A stretch of DNA of 64,000 nt. It comes from Magnetococcales bacterium. GTDB lineage: Bacteria > Pseudomonadota > Magnetococcia > Magnetococcales > Magnetaquicoccaceae. A program made the position numbers and the translations under genes. Positions 19,646-31,066 of the stretch are shown here, piece after piece. The notes under the pieces are model-generated. The model did no database searches and had not been told where the DNA came from. It worked only from the letters and a program-made list of their open reading frames with translations. The stretch is from contig PDZU01000004.1 of NCBI GenBank assembly GCA_002753095.1, positions 1 to 64,000 on the forward strand, written 5' to 3'. Each line of letters opens with the position of its first letter. Within the stretch, counting starts at the first letter, position 1.

Positions 19646-20629
19646 TCACTGAATCCCCATCTCCTTGGAAACACGGCTTAACCAATCATTCTTCTGGGTG
19701 AAATTGACCAACTTCTCCTGCTTGATCAACTCCCTGGCAATCCATTCGGCAGAACCAATCCCATCCACCAAACCCAGTTCTACCGCCTCTTCGCCAGTCC
19801 AAATCAAACCCTCAAACAACGCCGCCTGATCCCCCTTCAGCCGGTCACCCCGACCCTGGCGCACCGCTTCGATGAACTGTTTGTGAATCTTGTCCAGCAA
19901 ATTCTGCGCATGCGTCTTTTCGCTGCTGTCCACGGGCGCAAAAGGATTCAAAAAAGCCTTGTTCTTGCCAGAGGTCAACACCCGGCTCTCCATGCCCAGC
20001 TTGTTCAAACTCTCCTGAAAACCAAAACCCTGCATGATCACCCCAATGGAGCCCACCAACGAAGCCCGGTCCGCATAAATGTGCGGAGCCGCCGCCGCCA
20101 CATAATAACCCCCAGAAGCACATAAATCTTCTATGGCAACATAAAATGGCTTGTCGGGAAAACGCCCCCGTAAACGGGTCATCTCATCGTAAATCTGCCC
20201 GGACTGTACCGGACTGCCACCAGGACTGTTGATGCGTACAATAACCCCGGCACTGTTCGGATCCGCAAAAGCCTTGTTCAAACCCTTGATGATGTTCTCC
20301 GCACTGGTGTTGGTGGTGGCCATGATCGGCCCGCGAATGTCCACCACCGCCGTAAATTTCTTGTGCGGTATGGCCTTGATCTCCATCTGCCGCCACTGGT
20401 CCGCATTGCTCAACCATAACAAAGCCAACAAATAAAGCGCCAAAAAAAACCGAAACCAGTTCTTGTGACGACGCACACGCTTCTGCTCGTTCAACTGCTC
20501 CTGCAAAATGGCTTGCAAAGCCGCCCGCTCTTCTGCCCGACTCTGCTCTGCCCGCTCCAACCAAGCCAACCCTGCCTGCTCGACAGAAGGGTTGGCCGAA
20601 GGATCCGATGGCTGCGGTTGGATTTCCAT
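19646..20629 (-). CDS. sppA: signal peptide peptidase SppA (S49 family, short type)
   Basis: A membrane-anchored serine protease of 327 residues that degrades cleaved signal peptides. A charged, coiled N-terminal region of about 60 residues precedes one membrane segment (WFRFFLALYLLALLWL). The S49 domain then shows IRGPI, RINSPGGSP, the nucleophile Ser in DLCASGGYYVA, GSIGVIMQGF and the catalytic Lys region TSGKNKAFLNP. Length fits the single-domain bacterial SppA. The gene ends a minus-strand series with eno and a MerR gene, 32 bp after the MerR gene. Confidence 0.92.
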   Translation of the reverse strand: MEIQPQPSDPSANPSVEQAGLAWLERAEQSRAEERAALQAILQEQLNEQKRVRRHKNWFRFFLALYLLALLWLSNADQWRQMEIKAIPHKKFTAVVDIRGPIMATTNTSAENIIKGLNKAFADPNSAGVIVRINSPGGSPVQSGQIYDEMTRLRGRFPDKPFYVAIEDLCASGGYYVAAAAPHIYADRASLVGSIGVIMQGFGFQESLNKLGMESRVLTSGKNKAFLNPFAPVDSSEKTHAQNLLDKIHKQFIEAVRQGRGDRLKGDQAALFEGLIWTGEEAVELGLVDGIGSAEWIARELIKQEKLVNFTQKNDWLSRVSKEMGIQ

Positions 20630-20661
20630 GAAATGGCGCTGTCCTTAACGGGTGACAAAGA

Positions 20662-21132
20662 TCACGAACACGACGGCTTGCACTCCTCATCCGTCTTCAG
20701 ACGAATGTACAAGCGCTGCTTCAACTGCCCCACATCGTGACGCAACGCATACACATCACACTGCCGACACTCCTGCAGCGTCGCCTCACAAATGTTGCTC
20801 TTGTTGGCCCAACAGGGCGAGTTGTGGTCAACAATCACTGGACACCCCCCCTTGCCATTGAAAGTACACCCCTTGATCTCCCAGCAGGGCATCAACGAGA
20901 GCAGATGGCGAATGCCGGCTATGCCAATCCCCGCCTTGATCATGCGGCGGATCTCCAGCAACCACTCCACATCCCGCTCGGTAAAATAACGGGTGCCCGC
21001 AGCGTTCTTGCGCGAAATGAACAACCCCTCCCGCTCATACATGTGAATGGTGCGGATGGAAATACCCAAACGCTGGGCAACTACCCCAATTTTCATCCCC
21101 TCCATAGGATCCGCACGATCCGAATGCGACAT
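20662..21132 (-). CDS. MerR-family regulator with Cys/Trp-rich (two-CW-like) tail
   Basis: A protein of about 156 residues. The MerR helix-turn-helix is at the N-terminus (KIGVVAQRLGISIRTIHMYEREGL, then GTRYFTERDVEWLLEIRRMI). The effector part carries CWEIKGC, GGCPV, PCW, C, and CRQCDVY, about eight cysteines with two Cys-Trp pairs, as in two-CW domains. This suggests binding of a metal, cluster or redox signal. ATG 21132 is chosen because AGGGAGG lies 5 nt upstream. A sequence next to its start recurs upstream of eno. Confidence 0.75.
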   Translation of the reverse strand: MSHSDRADPMEGMKIGVVAQRLGISIRTIHMYEREGLFISRKNAAGTRYFTERDVEWLLEIRRMIKAGIGIAGIRHLLSLMPCWEIKGCTFNGKGGCPVIVDHNSPCWANKSNICEATLQECRQCDVYALRHDVGQLKQRLYIRLKTDEECKPSCS

Positions 21133-21141
21133 GAAACCTCC

Positions 21142-21160
21142 CTGGAACAATAGGTCTACC
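21142..21160 (-). promoter_or_regulatory. motif shared between merR-like and eno upstream regions (site 1)
   Basis: Plus-strand CTGGAACAATAGGTCTACC. It matches CTGTAACAATGGTCTACC at 22542-22559 with one substitution and one extra base. It overlaps the region just upstream of the MerR gene ribosome-binding site. It may be an operator of that regulator. Confidence 0.35.
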
Positions 21161-21192
21161 GTCACCACCAATGGTGATAATGGGCTGCCAAA

Positions 21193-22506
<1,314 letters not shown>

Positions 22507-22516
22507 TCAATGGTAA

Positions 22517-22531
22517 TGGGCAAATTGCCCA
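22517..22531. promoter_or_regulatory. 15-bp palindrome upstream of eno
   Basis: TGGGCAAATTGCCCA is a perfect dyad around one central base, 20-34 bp upstream of the eno start. It could be an operator or a small mRNA hairpin. No binding family was recognised. Confidence 0.3.
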
Positions 22532-22541
22532 GGTTCAATAA

Positions 22542-22559
22542 CTGTAACAATGGTCTACC
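22542..22559 (-). promoter_or_regulatory. motif shared between merR-like and eno upstream regions (site 2)
   Basis: Plus-strand CTGTAACAATGGTCTACC, 45-62 bp upstream of the eno start. It is the counterpart of the site at 21142-21160. Confidence 0.35.
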
Positions 22560-22568
22560 ACACAGCAA

Positions 22569-24047
22569 TTACCAGCGCAAATTCGGCTTGCGCGCAGCCA
22601 AAGTGTCATCCAGGCGACTATGCCCGCCCAACGGCACCGGCACCGCCAAGGGGGCCTGCCGTACCTGCTGTGGGTTCTCCATCGCCTCCTGCCGAATGGC
22701 CACCATGGCAGCCACAAAACGCTCCAAACTCTCCAACGATTCCGTCTCGGTCGGTTCAATCAACAGACATTCCGGTACCAGCATGGGAAAATAGATCGTG
22801 GGCGCATAAAAACCATAGTCCAATAGCCGCTTGGCAAAGTCCAGAGCCGTCACGCCAAACTGTTTGGCCTCCTGCTGCAGCGTGATGATAAACTCATGCG
22901 TGGCCCGGCGCGCCGGGAAAGCGGCCTGAAATCCCGCCTGCGTCAAGCGGGCCATCAGATAGTTGGCGTTCAAGGTGGCAAAAGAGGCCACCCGACGCAT
23001 GCCCTCACCACCGGTCAGGCGCAGATAGGCATAGGCACGCAACAATACACCAATATTGCCAGAAAAAGTCGATAACCGGCCAATGCTCAAAGGGCAATGC
23101 TCTTCCGTCAACCAATAGAATTGACCCTCATCTCCCTGGGCCACCATCGGAATGGGCAAAAAAGGGCGCAAACGCTCCGAAACACCCACCGGACCAGCAC
23201 CAGGACCACCACCGCCATGCGGCGTGGCAAAAGTCTTGTGCACATTGATGTGAATGGCATCAAAACCCATCTCACCCGGACGCACCCGGCCAGCAATGGC
23301 GTTCAAATTGGCACCATCATAATAAAGCAACCCCCCAGCCTGATGCACCATCTGGGCAATCTGACCAATACGCCGCTCAAAAACACCCAAGGTGGACGGG
23401 TTGGTCAACATCAAACCCGCCGTCTGTGGACCCAACGCCGCCGCCAGAGCCGCCAAATCCAGATCCCCGTTACCATCCGTGGCAATTTCACGCACACTGA
23501 AACCACACAGGGCGGCAGTCGCCGGATTGGTGCCATGGGCCGCATCAGGGATCAACATTTCACTGCGCTGAACATCGCCGCGCTGGCGATGGTAGGCGGC
23601 AATCATCGCCACACCCGCATACTCCCCCTGCGCACCCGCCATGGGGGTCAACGACAAGGCCGCCATGCCCGTCAACTGTCGCAGCATCTCCTGCAACTCA
23701 AACAGACAGGCCATCACCCCCTGCCCACTCTGCGCCGAAGCCAGCGGATGACGCTGCAAAAAACCCGCCTGCATGGCCACCGTGTTGCACACCCGTGGAT
23801 TGTATTTCATCGTGCAGGAACCCAACGGATAGAAATGGGTGTCCACAGAAAAATTTTTCTGCGACAAACGGGTAAAATGGCGCACCGCGTCCAATTCGGA
23901 AACCTCCGGCAACAGAGGAGGCGCCTGGCGCAAAAATCGACCAAGTCCTGGATGGCTGTTGGCAACCGCTGCAGCCGGATCCACACCGGGGGTATGCTGT
24001 CTGTTGGTCCGTTGCGGGCGGCTTAATTGCGAAAGTAAAGGTTCCAT
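22569..24047 (-). CDS. gcvPB: glycine dehydrogenase (decarboxylating) subunit 2
   Basis: The PLP-binding half of the split P-protein, 492 residues. It decarboxylates glycine and loads the aminomethyl group onto H-protein. Seen: [39 protein letters not shown], and the PLP lysine region [16 protein letters not shown]. Split subunits of this kind replace the single long GcvP of E. coli. It starts 2 bp after gcvPA and is surely co-transcribed with it. eno follows downstream. Confidence 0.96.
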   Translation of the reverse strand: MEPLLSQLSRPQRTNRQHTPGVDPAAAVANSHPGLGRFLRQAPPLLPEVSELDAVRHFTRLSQKNFSVDTHFYPLGSCTMKYNPRVCNTVAMQAGFLQRHPLASAQSGQGVMACLFELQEMLRQLTGMAALSLTPMAGAQGEYAGVAMIAAYHRQRGDVQRSEMLIPDAAHGTNPATAALCGFSVREIATDGNGDLDLAALAAALGPQTAGLMLTNPSTLGVFERRIGQIAQMVHQAGGLLYYDGANLNAIAGRVRPGEMGFDAIHINVHKTFATPHGGGGPGAGPVGVSERLRPFLPIPMVAQGDEGQFYWLTEEHCPLSIGRLSTFSGNIGVLLRAYAYLRLTGGEGMRRVASFATLNANYLMARLTQAGFQAAFPARRATHEFIITLQQEAKQFGVTALDFAKRLLDYGFYAPTIYFPMLVPECLLIEPTETESLESLERFVAAMVAIRQEAMENPQQVRQAPLAVPVPLGGHSRLDDTLAARKPNLRW

Positions 24048-24049
24048 GG

Positions 24050-25414
24050 TTAGCGCTCCTGGGGCAGTTGGGCGCGCATCGCGCGCGCCAGTTGTTCCAT
24101 CTCATCCGCCGTGCGCATCTCCGTGGCACAAAGCAAGAGCATGTTGGCCATCTCTGGATAATAGGAACCGAGCGGAACACCGGCACAGAAGCCCTCGCGT
24201 TCCAAGGCTGTATGCAACGCTTGAGCATCCACCGGCAACTGCAGGACAATTTCATGAAAAAATGGCCGGTCAAAAAACAGACGCACTCCAGGAATCTGCT
24301 GCAGATGCGTGGCCATCGCCATCGTGTTCTGGTGGCAGGCCAGGGCCGTTTGCTGCAAGCCCGTCGGTCCCAGCAAGGAGAGATATATGGTCGCTGCCAC
24401 CGTCATCAAACCCTGGTTGGTGCAAATGTTGGACGTGGCCTTGGCCCGCCGAATGTGCTGCTCACGGGCCTGCAAAGTCAGGACAAAACCCTCTTCCTGA
24501 TCCCTGTCTAGCGTGCGTCCGGCAATGCGACCCGGCATCTGACGCAACAGGCTCTGCTTGCAGCCCATAAAACCAAAATAGGGACCACCAGAGGAGAGCG
24601 GAATACCCAACGGTTGACCCTCGCCGCAGGCAATGTCCGCTCCGGTCGTGCCCCACGAACCCGGCGCCTGTAATAGCCCCAACGACAGAGGATTGACCAC
24701 AGCAATCAACAGTGCCTGCTGCGCATGTGCCCAATCGGTCAGTTGCTCCACATCCTCCAGCGTGCCAAAAAAATTGGGCTGCGCCACCACCAGAGCCGCA
24801 AACGATCCTGGCACATGGGCAGCCAACGCCTGCGCATCTATCTGGCCGCCCTGGCGATCAAAAGGCAGCGCCACCATCTCAATCGCCTGCCCGGTCAACA
24901 TGCCCTGCAACACCTGCCGGTAATGGGGGTGCAGGTTGTCGGGCAGCAATACCCGCTTGGGCAGGTTGGGCCTGCTGCGTATGGCCATCAAGATGGCCTC
25001 GGCCAAAGCCGTGGCACCATCATAGAGCGAAGCATTGACCACCTCCATCTGCAGCAGGGCAGCCATCATGCTCTGGTATTCATACAAAACCTGCAACGTG
25101 CCCTGGCTGGCCTCGGCCTGATACGGCGTATAGGCCGAATAATATTCACCCCGCGTGGCAATTTCCCAAATGGCCGCAGGAATATGATGCTCATAAGCGC
25201 CCGCACCGGCAAAACAGAGCAACGCCCGATCCTGCCCAGCCCGCGCACGCATCAAACGGGTCAAACCTATCTCATTGAGCGGGGTGGGTAGAGGCAACGC
25301 CTCCTGACAAAGCAGAGCGCCAGGAATCTCCTCAAAGAGTTGCTCCAGTTGCTCTACACCCAGCACAGAAAGCATCTCCTGTACCTCTTGCGGCGTGTGG
25401 GGAATAAAAGGCAT
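24050..25414 (-). CDS. gcvPA: glycine dehydrogenase (decarboxylating) subunit 1
   Basis: The partner subunit of the split P-protein, 454 residues. Typical features are the N-terminal [71 protein letters not shown] and the late [10 protein letters not shown]. It heads the gcvPA-gcvPB pair. The sequence upstream was inspected for a glycine riboswitch and none was recognised. gcvT lies elsewhere in the window and no gcvH was seen. Confidence 0.96.
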   Translation of the reverse strand: MPFIPHTPQEVQEMLSVLGVEQLEQLFEEIPGALLCQEALPLPTPLNEIGLTRLMRARAGQDRALLCFAGAGAYEHHIPAAIWEIATRGEYYSAYTPYQAEASQGTLQVLYEYQSMMAALLQMEVVNASLYDGATALAEAILMAIRSRPNLPKRVLLPDNLHPHYRQVLQGMLTGQAIEMVALPFDRQGGQIDAQALAAHVPGSFAALVVAQPNFFGTLEDVEQLTDWAHAQQALLIAVVNPLSLGLLQAPGSWGTTGADIACGEGQPLGIPLSSGGPYFGFMGCKQSLLRQMPGRIAGRTLDRDQEEGFVLTLQAREQHIRRAKATSNICTNQGLMTVAATIYLSLLGPTGLQQTALACHQNTMAMATHLQQIPGVRLFFDRPFFHEIVLQLPVDAQALHTALEREGFCAGVPLGSYYPEMANMLLLCATEMRTADEMEQLARAMRAQLPQER

Positions 25415-25514
25415 GCGCTTGGCCGTTATTAAAGGAAGTTAAAGTAAAGCGTACACTTTTTTCAGTTTACTCTCTTCTCCGGTCAGAGCCAAGCAGGAAC
25501 GTGCAGGCAGAAAA

Positions 25515-28457
25515 TCATGCCGAGGTGGCAAGCCATCGTTGCAAGGCGGAACGAATCTCGCGCCAGGAGACCGGTTTGGCCAAATAGTCATCCATGCCGG
25601 CAGCAATGCACTTGTCGCGGTCATCGCGCATGGCAAAGGCGGTCAGAGCAATCACCGGAGTGTGGCGGTCCAAACTCTCCTCCATGGCCCGCAGGGTGCG
25701 GCAGGTGGTATAGCCATCCATCTCCGGCATCTGACAATCCATGAAAACCAAATGATAGCTGTTCTGGGAGAGCTGTTCGATGGCCTGTTGTCCATCGTGG
25801 GCAAAGGTGACCTGAATGGGCCAGCGCTTCAGCATGCCGCGCATGACCGCCCGATTGACGGGATCATCCTCCACGACCAGAATCTGGGTGTCGGCAGGCA
25901 GTGCCAGAGGGGTGTTATCCACCCCAGGCTGTGCGGACAGTTCAGTCGGTGGATCACATGGCTGGCAGGGCAGCATGACCCGAAACAGTGAACCTCTGTG
26001 CAGTTGGCTTTCGACCTCGATCTGTCCCTGCATGAGTTGAGTGAGTTGATGGGTGATGGCCAAGCCCAAGCCGGTGCCACCATACTGACGGGTGGTGCTG
26101 GTCTCCGCCTGCTCATAGGAGCGAAAAATCTTTTTGAACTGGTCAGGGGCAATGCCGATGCCCGTGTCCTGGATGGCAAAAAGCAACTGTGGCAGACGTT
26201 CATCACCCGGAACCAGGGTTGCGCTGAAGGTGACCTCGCCTTGTGGGGTAAATTTAATGGCATTGGCCAAGAGATTGACCAGGATTTGCCGCAGACGGGT
26301 CGGATCTCCCACGATCCAACCAGGCGTGGACGGATCAATCTGCAGAAAAAATTGCAGACCGTTTTTGCTGGCCAACTGTCGGAACAGGTTGGCCACATCC
26401 TGCAACAGGGCACGCAGATTAAGCGGGATCTGCTCCAGGTGCAGCTTGTCGGCCTCAATCTTGGAATAATCCAGCAGATCATTGATGATATGCAGCAAAG
26501 AACGCCCAGAACTGAGAATGGACAGGCAGTATTCCTGGCCAGAGGGCGGCAATTCCAGTGCGTGCAGCAGCTCCGCCATGCCCAAAATACCATTGAGCGG
26601 CGTGCGAATTTCATGGCTCATCGAGGCCAAAAAGATACTCTTGCTGCGGTTGGCTGCCTCAGCCTCCTGTCTGGCTTGCAGCAGTTGGGTCTCGTACTGC
26701 TTTTGCTGTGTGACATCGGCAAAATTCCAAACCCGGCCAACACGAGCCCCCTGTTTGAGCAGAGGCACGGAATAACTCTCGATCAGACGGCCATCCTTGC
26801 AGGGCAACACCGTGTGGTCATCATTGGTCGGATGGTAGGCCGGGGAGAGCTTGTTGTCAAAATGCTGCGCATCGGTGAGGGCGGCGCTGATTGTGGTGTT
26901 CCACTCCGTGGCCGCTCCGGGAGGTCGCGTATGGGCCGGAAATTGGAACAAGCGCAAAAATTGATGGTTGGAATGGGTGACAATGCCATCGCTGCCTACC
27001 GCCAGAATGCCGTCATGCGTGGACTCCAGCGTGGCCCGCAACAGCTCCCGTTCATTGGCCAACTCCTGATTCTTTTGCTGCAGATCCTGTGTTCGCTCCT
27101 GTACCTTGATCTCCAGATCCGTGTTGGCGCGTCGGATGACCGCATGCTCCCGGGCAACGGCATGATCCTTCTCCTGGCGCAAGAGATTGATATGGTCCGC
27201 CAAGGCAAAAGAGAGTATGGCCGCCTCCAGACAACTGGCGATGCGACCACTCCACAAAGTCAGCAAAGTGGTGGGCACATAGCCCATATAGCGGCCCCAA
27301 CTGATGGCGACACCAATGGCAAAAATGCCCCAGGCAAAGGTCGCCAAACGGGCTTTGCGGTAACCACGCCACCACAGCCAACTGCTGCCGACCAGAGTGA
27401 GCAGAAAGTGCAGCATGCTCAGCGCAAAGGCCATCTGCAAACCGATCTGACGCGGCCCGATGATGGCGCATAACGACGCCAACAACATGCTGGCCATGCA
27501 CAACAGCATCAACCTGTTCAACAAGGGGGTCTCGGTACGCATGTTCAGGAAATAGCGGGTAAATTGGGCCCCAAAAATCACCGACAGGCAGAGCATGAAG
27601 GTGGGAAAATGGTCGGTTAACCAGAGAGAATCGGGATAAATATAGCGATGACCAATCCCAGATATGGCAAGACTGGCGATGACATATACCGCCAGATAGA
27701 TGACATACCAAAGATACTCCCGCATGCGGGTCGAAAGATAGATAAACAGGTTATAGAGAGAGATGAAAATCAGGCTCCCTGTATAGGTGCCAACCAATAG
27801 TCCGTAGTGCTCCCGGTGGGCGGCAAAGGCGTCGGCATCCCACAGAAGAAGTTCGGTATCGATGGCACCGGCTTCCTCAAAAACATAGCGCAGATAGATC
27901 TGACTCGTGCTCTTGGGCGCGCTCTCCATGGGGACGGTCGGGGTTTCGTAAGCGATGGGGCGATTCTGGAAGGGGCGATGATCCCCCAACTGCCACGCCG
28001 CGACAACCTGTTGCCCGGACAAGTGGTAGATGTCCAGAAAATCAATATTGGGATGAAACACCTGCAAAAGCCAGTGGATGGATTGGTCGCTGGGATTGTG
28101 GGCCTGCAGGCTGACCCACCAGGCAGAAGAGGAGATGCCTCGGCTGCTGATGGAGCCGATATTCTGGAAACGTTCCTGTTGCTCTGGTCGCAAAATGTCC
28201 GGCAAACCCAGTTGACGGCTGGGATCTTCCAGTATGCGGATATGGTGGGTGGCGGAAAGTCCTGCCAGTTGGCTGGAGAGCGGCATCGGGACAGCAGTCT
28301 CCGACGCCTGACTGTTTGTTGGGATGGTCAAGACAAGGAGCAACAGCAGCAGGATCGCCAGTCGGAGAGAGCAGTACAGTCTGGGATGCTGGTCGGGTGC
28401 ATGGTGCCGGCAGGTTGATTCGTGGACAGGAACAGTGGAAACCTGTCGGTATGTCAT
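25515..28457 (-). CDS. 7TM (DISM-type) hybrid sensor histidine kinase
   Basis: A sensor of about 980 residues. After a hydrophobic N-terminal segment (LRLAILLLLLLVLTI) comes a periplasmic 7TMR-DISMED2-like domain (about 60-215), then seven membrane segments (about 220-425), a coiled coil, PAS (about 480-595), HisKA (H615 in SMSHEIRTPLNG), HATPase (NLLANAIKF, YGGTGLGL) and a C-terminal receiver (D907 in FMDCQMPEMDG, Lys in YLAKPVS). DISMED2 domains are thought to bind carbohydrate-like ligands. There is no Hpt domain. ATG 28457 is used; a TTG two codons upstream is possible. It is divergent from prs. Confidence 0.9.
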   Translation of the reverse strand: MTYRQVSTVPVHESTCRHHAPDQHPRLYCSLRLAILLLLLLVLTIPTNSQASETAVPMPLSSQLAGLSATHHIRILEDPSRQLGLPDILRPEQQERFQNIGSISSRGISSSAWWVSLQAHNPSDQSIHWLLQVFHPNIDFLDIYHLSGQQVVAAWQLGDHRPFQNRPIAYETPTVPMESAPKSTSQIYLRYVFEEAGAIDTELLLWDADAFAAHREHYGLLVGTYTGSLIFISLYNLFIYLSTRMREYLWYVIYLAVYVIASLAISGIGHRYIYPDSLWLTDHFPTFMLCLSVIFGAQFTRYFLNMRTETPLLNRLMLLCMASMLLASLCAIIGPRQIGLQMAFALSMLHFLLTLVGSSWLWWRGYRKARLATFAWGIFAIGVAISWGRYMGYVPTTLLTLWSGRIASCLEAAILSFALADHINLLRQEKDHAVAREHAVIRRANTDLEIKVQERTQDLQQKNQELANERELLRATLESTHDGILAVGSDGIVTHSNHQFLRLFQFPAHTRPPGAATEWNTTISAALTDAQHFDNKLSPAYHPTNDDHTVLPCKDGRLIESYSVPLLKQGARVGRVWNFADVTQQKQYETQLLQARQEAEAANRSKSIFLASMSHEIRTPLNGILGMAELLHALELPPSGQEYCLSILSSGRSLLHIINDLLDYSKIEADKLHLEQIPLNLRALLQDVANLFRQLASKNGLQFFLQIDPSTPGWIVGDPTRLRQILVNLLANAIKFTPQGEVTFSATLVPGDERLPQLLFAIQDTGIGIAPDQFKKIFRSYEQAETSTTRQYGGTGLGLAITHQLTQLMQGQIEVESQLHRGSLFRVMLPCQPCDPPTELSAQPGVDNTPLALPADTQILVVEDDPVNRAVMRGMLKRWPIQVTFAHDGQQAIEQLSQNSYHLVFMDCQMPEMDGYTTCRTLRAMEESLDRHTPVIALTAFAMRDDRDKCIAAGMDDYLAKPVSWREIRSALQRWLATSA

Positions 28458-28709
28458 GGCCAAACATCCAGAGGTGGGTTAAAACGAGTGACTTGTGCGG
28501 CATGGCGTGTAAGCAGAATTGTGACACATTTTTGCGTGCGGCTCTATTGAAAAAAAACAATCAAGCACTTGGCCATTGCCATCGGGGTGGATGTGGTGTA
28601 TGGTGCCGGGGTTTTGGTGCTTTCGTTTTCCGGTCTGGTGCAGCGTTGTGTTGGTCAACGGGTGCAGTCCGGTGAGAAAGCGCAAGTCAACACCGTCTGG
28701 TTTAGCGCG

Positions 28710-29654
28710 ATGTCTATAGAGAAAATGAAAATTTTTGCCGGCACCTCCAACCCGGAGCTGGGTCGGCGCATAGCGGAGTATCTGTCAGTTGTGTTGGCGC
28801 ATGTCACCATCCGGCGATTCTCGGATGGCGAAATTTTTGTGCAGATTGATGAAAATGTGCGCGGCAGGGATGTGTTCGTCATTCAGTCCACCTCAGCCCC
28901 AGCCAATGACCATCTGATGGAATTGTTGATCATGGTTGATGCCCTGCGGCGGGCTTCGGCGGGCCGGATCACGGCGGTCATCCCCTATTTTGGTTATTCG
29001 CGCCAGGATCGCAAAGAGGCCGGACGAACCCCGATCACCGCCAAATTGGTTGCCGATCTGCTGGATGCCGCCGGAGTGAGTCGGGTCTTGACCTTGGACC
29101 TGCATGCGGGACAAATTCAGGGCTTTTTTAATATGCCGGTGGATAACATCTACGCCACACCTGTCCTGTTGGGGGCGGTGCGCAGGCAGGGCTTTAACAA
29201 TGCCATGGTGATCTCGCCGGATGTGGGTGGGGTGGTGCGGGCCCGTTCTTACGCCAAGCGCCTGGATGTGGATCTGGCCATCATCGATAAACGGCGCCCG
29301 GCGGCCAACGTCGCCGCCGTGCATCACATCATCGGTGAGGTGGAGGGCAAGGAGTGCATCCTCGTCGATGATATGGTGGATACGGCAGGCACCCTGGTCA
29401 AGGCTGCCGAAGCGTTGATGGAGCGGGGCGCCCGTTCGGTGTCTGCGGTCTGTACCCACGGTGTGTTGTCCGGTCCGGCTGTGGAACGTATCGACGCTTC
29501 CGTATTGGATCAGGTGCTGGTCACCGATACCATCGCCCAGCCCGCCGCCGCCGCACTGAGTAGCAAAATTAAATACCATACGGTCTCCGGCCTGTTGGGT
29601 GAGGCCGTTCGCCGCATTAGCGACGAAGAGTCGGTCAGTTCCCTGTTCGTCTAG
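28710..29654 (+). CDS. prs: ribose-phosphate pyrophosphokinase (PRPP synthase)
   Basis: A protein of about 314 residues that transfers pyrophosphate from ATP to ribose-5-phosphate, feeding nucleotide, histidine and NAD synthesis. Seen: [39 protein letters not shown], the metal site [11 protein letters not shown] and the PRPP loop [13 protein letters not shown] 28710 is the likely start; an internal ATG at 28725 aligns equally well and the frame is open upstream. It heads the conserved prs-rplY-pth-ychF cluster. Confidence 0.96.
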   Translation: MSIEKMKIFAGTSNPELGRRIAEYLSVVLAHVTIRRFSDGEIFVQIDENVRGRDVFVIQSTSAPANDHLMELLIMVDALRRASAGRITAVIPYFGYSRQDRKEAGRTPITAKLVADLLDAAGVSRVLTLDLHAGQIQGFFNMPVDNIYATPVLLGAVRRQGFNNAMVISPDVGGVVRARSYAKRLDVDLAIIDKRRPAANVAAVHHIIGEVEGKECILVDDMVDTAGTLVKAAEALMERGARSVSAVCTHGVLSGPAVERIDASVLDQVLVTDTIAQPAAAALSSKIKYHTVSGLLGEAVRRISDEESVSSLFV

Positions 29655-29711
29655 CGGGACAGCAAGCATGTGCAAGCACATCCGGCACCCCTGGAGGCCG
29701 GTGTGTGGGTG

Positions 29712-29740
29712 ATCCCTTCAGCCATGAAGGGATTCGTTTT
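29712..29740 (+). terminator. hairpin with T-rich tail between prs and rplY
   Basis: A perfect 9-bp stem ATCCCTTCA (29712-29720) and TGAAGGGAT (29725-29733) with loop GCCA is followed by TCGTTTTGTTT. It looks like a partial terminator or leader hairpin 20 bp ahead of rplY and may lower the prs-to-rplY read-through. Confidence 0.5.
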
Positions 29741-29759
29741 GTTTGAAGAGGAGAAAAAC

Positions 29760-30353
29760 ATGGCAGTGATCAATGCAAAAACTCGTTACGGGACCGGCAA
29801 GGGGGTGGCCCGCAAACTGCGTCGTGAAGGTAGACTTCCGGCAGTTTTGTATGGCGCCGGACAAAGCAATATCAACCTCTCCCTCAATGCCAAAGAGTGG
29901 GGAGATCTGTTGGCCAAAGAGAAAAGTGGTTTGCGTACCCATCCACAGGAGTTGGTTATCGATGGCAGCAGTCGCAACATGGTGATGATGCGTGGCTATC
30001 AGGTCCATCCGCTGTCCGGCTTGGCCGAGCATATCGATTTTGTCCGTTTTGATCCCAATCATGAGATCGAAATCGCCATCCCCGTTCATCTGGTGGGCGA
30101 AGACAAGTGTTCCGGTGTCAAAGCCGGTGGGATTTTGCAGTTGATTCACCGCGAGTTGGAAATTGCTTGCTTGGCAGGCAGTGTTCCCGATTTTATCGAG
30201 GTCTCTGTCGCAAATCTGGATATTGGTCATTCGATCCATATCAAGGATGTCAACCTGCCGGAAGGTGTCGAGGCGCGGGGTGAGGCCGATATGACCATCG
30301 TGACCGTGGTTGCGGTGCGTGCGGAAGTGGTTGATGAGGGTGCGGCTGGTTAA
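29760..30353 (+). CDS. rplY: 50S ribosomal protein L25 (CTC/TL5 type)
   Basis: A 5S-rRNA-binding protein of about 197 residues. The N-terminal L25 core has AKTRYGTGKGVARKLRREGRLPAVLYG. The C-terminal extension, about 100 residues, makes it the long CTC form rather than the E. coli short form. ATG 29760 is chosen for AGAGGAG just upstream and the family N-terminus. It lies between prs and pth as in many proteobacteria. Confidence 0.95.
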   Translation: MAVINAKTRYGTGKGVARKLRREGRLPAVLYGAGQSNINLSLNAKEWGDLLAKEKSGLRTHPQELVIDGSSRNMVMMRGYQVHPLSGLAEHIDFVRFDPNHEIEIAIPVHLVGEDKCSGVKAGGILQLIHRELEIACLAGSVPDFIEVSVANLDIGHSIHIKDVNLPEGVEARGEADMTIVTVVAVRAEVVDEGAAG

Positions 30354-30377
30354 TCATCCGGCACCGGCTCAGGATGG

Positions 30378-30406
30378 ATCCCTCCTCCTGGTGCGGGAGG
30401 AGGGAT
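30378..30406 (+). promoter_or_regulatory. hairpin sequestering the pth ribosome-binding site
   Basis: A perfect 11-bp inverted repeat, ATCCCTCCTCC (30378-30388) and GGAGGAGGGAT (30396-30406) with a 7-nt loop. The right arm contains the GGAGGAGGG Shine-Dalgarno of pth, whose ATG is at 30411. Folded mRNA would hide the site. It lacks a T-tract, so it is a poor terminator. Confidence 0.6.
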
Positions 30407-30410
30407 TGTC

Positions 30411-31028
30411 ATGAGCGATGGGGAGATGGCCCTTTTGGTTGGTCTGGGTAATCCGGGGGAAAAATACCAGGATACCCGCCACAATCTGGGCTGGATGGCC
30501 GTGGAGAGATTGGCCCAAGAGCTTTCCCTGGCCGCGTCGGGTCGTCGTTTTGAGGGCCGTTTCGGCGAGGGGCGCTACCAGGGTGTGCGGTTGTGGTGGT
30601 TGCTGCCAGAAACCTACATGAATCTGTCGGGCAACGCGGTTGGTGCGGCAGCCCGGTTTTATAAATTGCCCCCTGCTCAGGTGATCGTCTTCCATGATGA
30701 TCTGGATCTGGAGGCGGGGCGGGTGCGGATCAAGCGGGGTGGTGGGCATGGTGGCCACAACGGTTTGCGTTCCATCCAGCAGGTGTTGGGTTCCCCTGAT
30801 TTTGTGCGGGTGCGCTTAGGGATCGGTCGTCCAGCCGCCGGGGTTGATCCAGCCCATTATGTGTTGTCTCCTTTCCACAGCGCCGAGCGCACCGCCTTGA
30901 CGGCGGTACTGGATCGTTTGCCGCAGGCGTTGTTATTCATTCTCAAAGGTGATTTGCCGGGTGCGATGAACAGCCTGTACAACGCGCCGGCTGCGCCCGC
31001 CACCCGTGGTGTGGGCGCTATCGCCTGA
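30411..31028 (+). CDS. pth: peptidyl-tRNA hydrolase
   Basis: An enzyme of 205 residues that cleaves peptidyl-tRNA released from stalled ribosomes. Seen: LVGLGNPGEKYQDTRHNLGW with the catalytic His, TYMNLSG, VFHDDLDL with the catalytic Asp, GGGHGGHNGLRSI and RVRLGIGRP. Length is normal. It sits between rplY and ychF in the usual order. Its ribosome-binding site lies in one arm of a perfect hairpin. Confidence 0.97.
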   Translation: MSDGEMALLVGLGNPGEKYQDTRHNLGWMAVERLAQELSLAASGRRFEGRFGEGRYQGVRLWWLLPETYMNLSGNAVGAAARFYKLPPAQVIVFHDDLDLEAGRVRIKRGGGHGGHNGLRSIQQVLGSPDFVRVRLGIGRPAAGVDPAHYVLSPFHSAERTALTAVLDRLPQALLFILKGDLPGAMNSLYNAPAAPATRGVGAIA

Positions 31029-31066
31029 ATTTCTCACTGACTTCAGCCCCCAATCAAGAGAGAACC

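Noticed and set aside
25415-25514. Possible glycine riboswitch ahead of gcvPA
   Set aside because: A GGAGA-like stretch is present, but the paired core elements of the aptamer are not recognisable.
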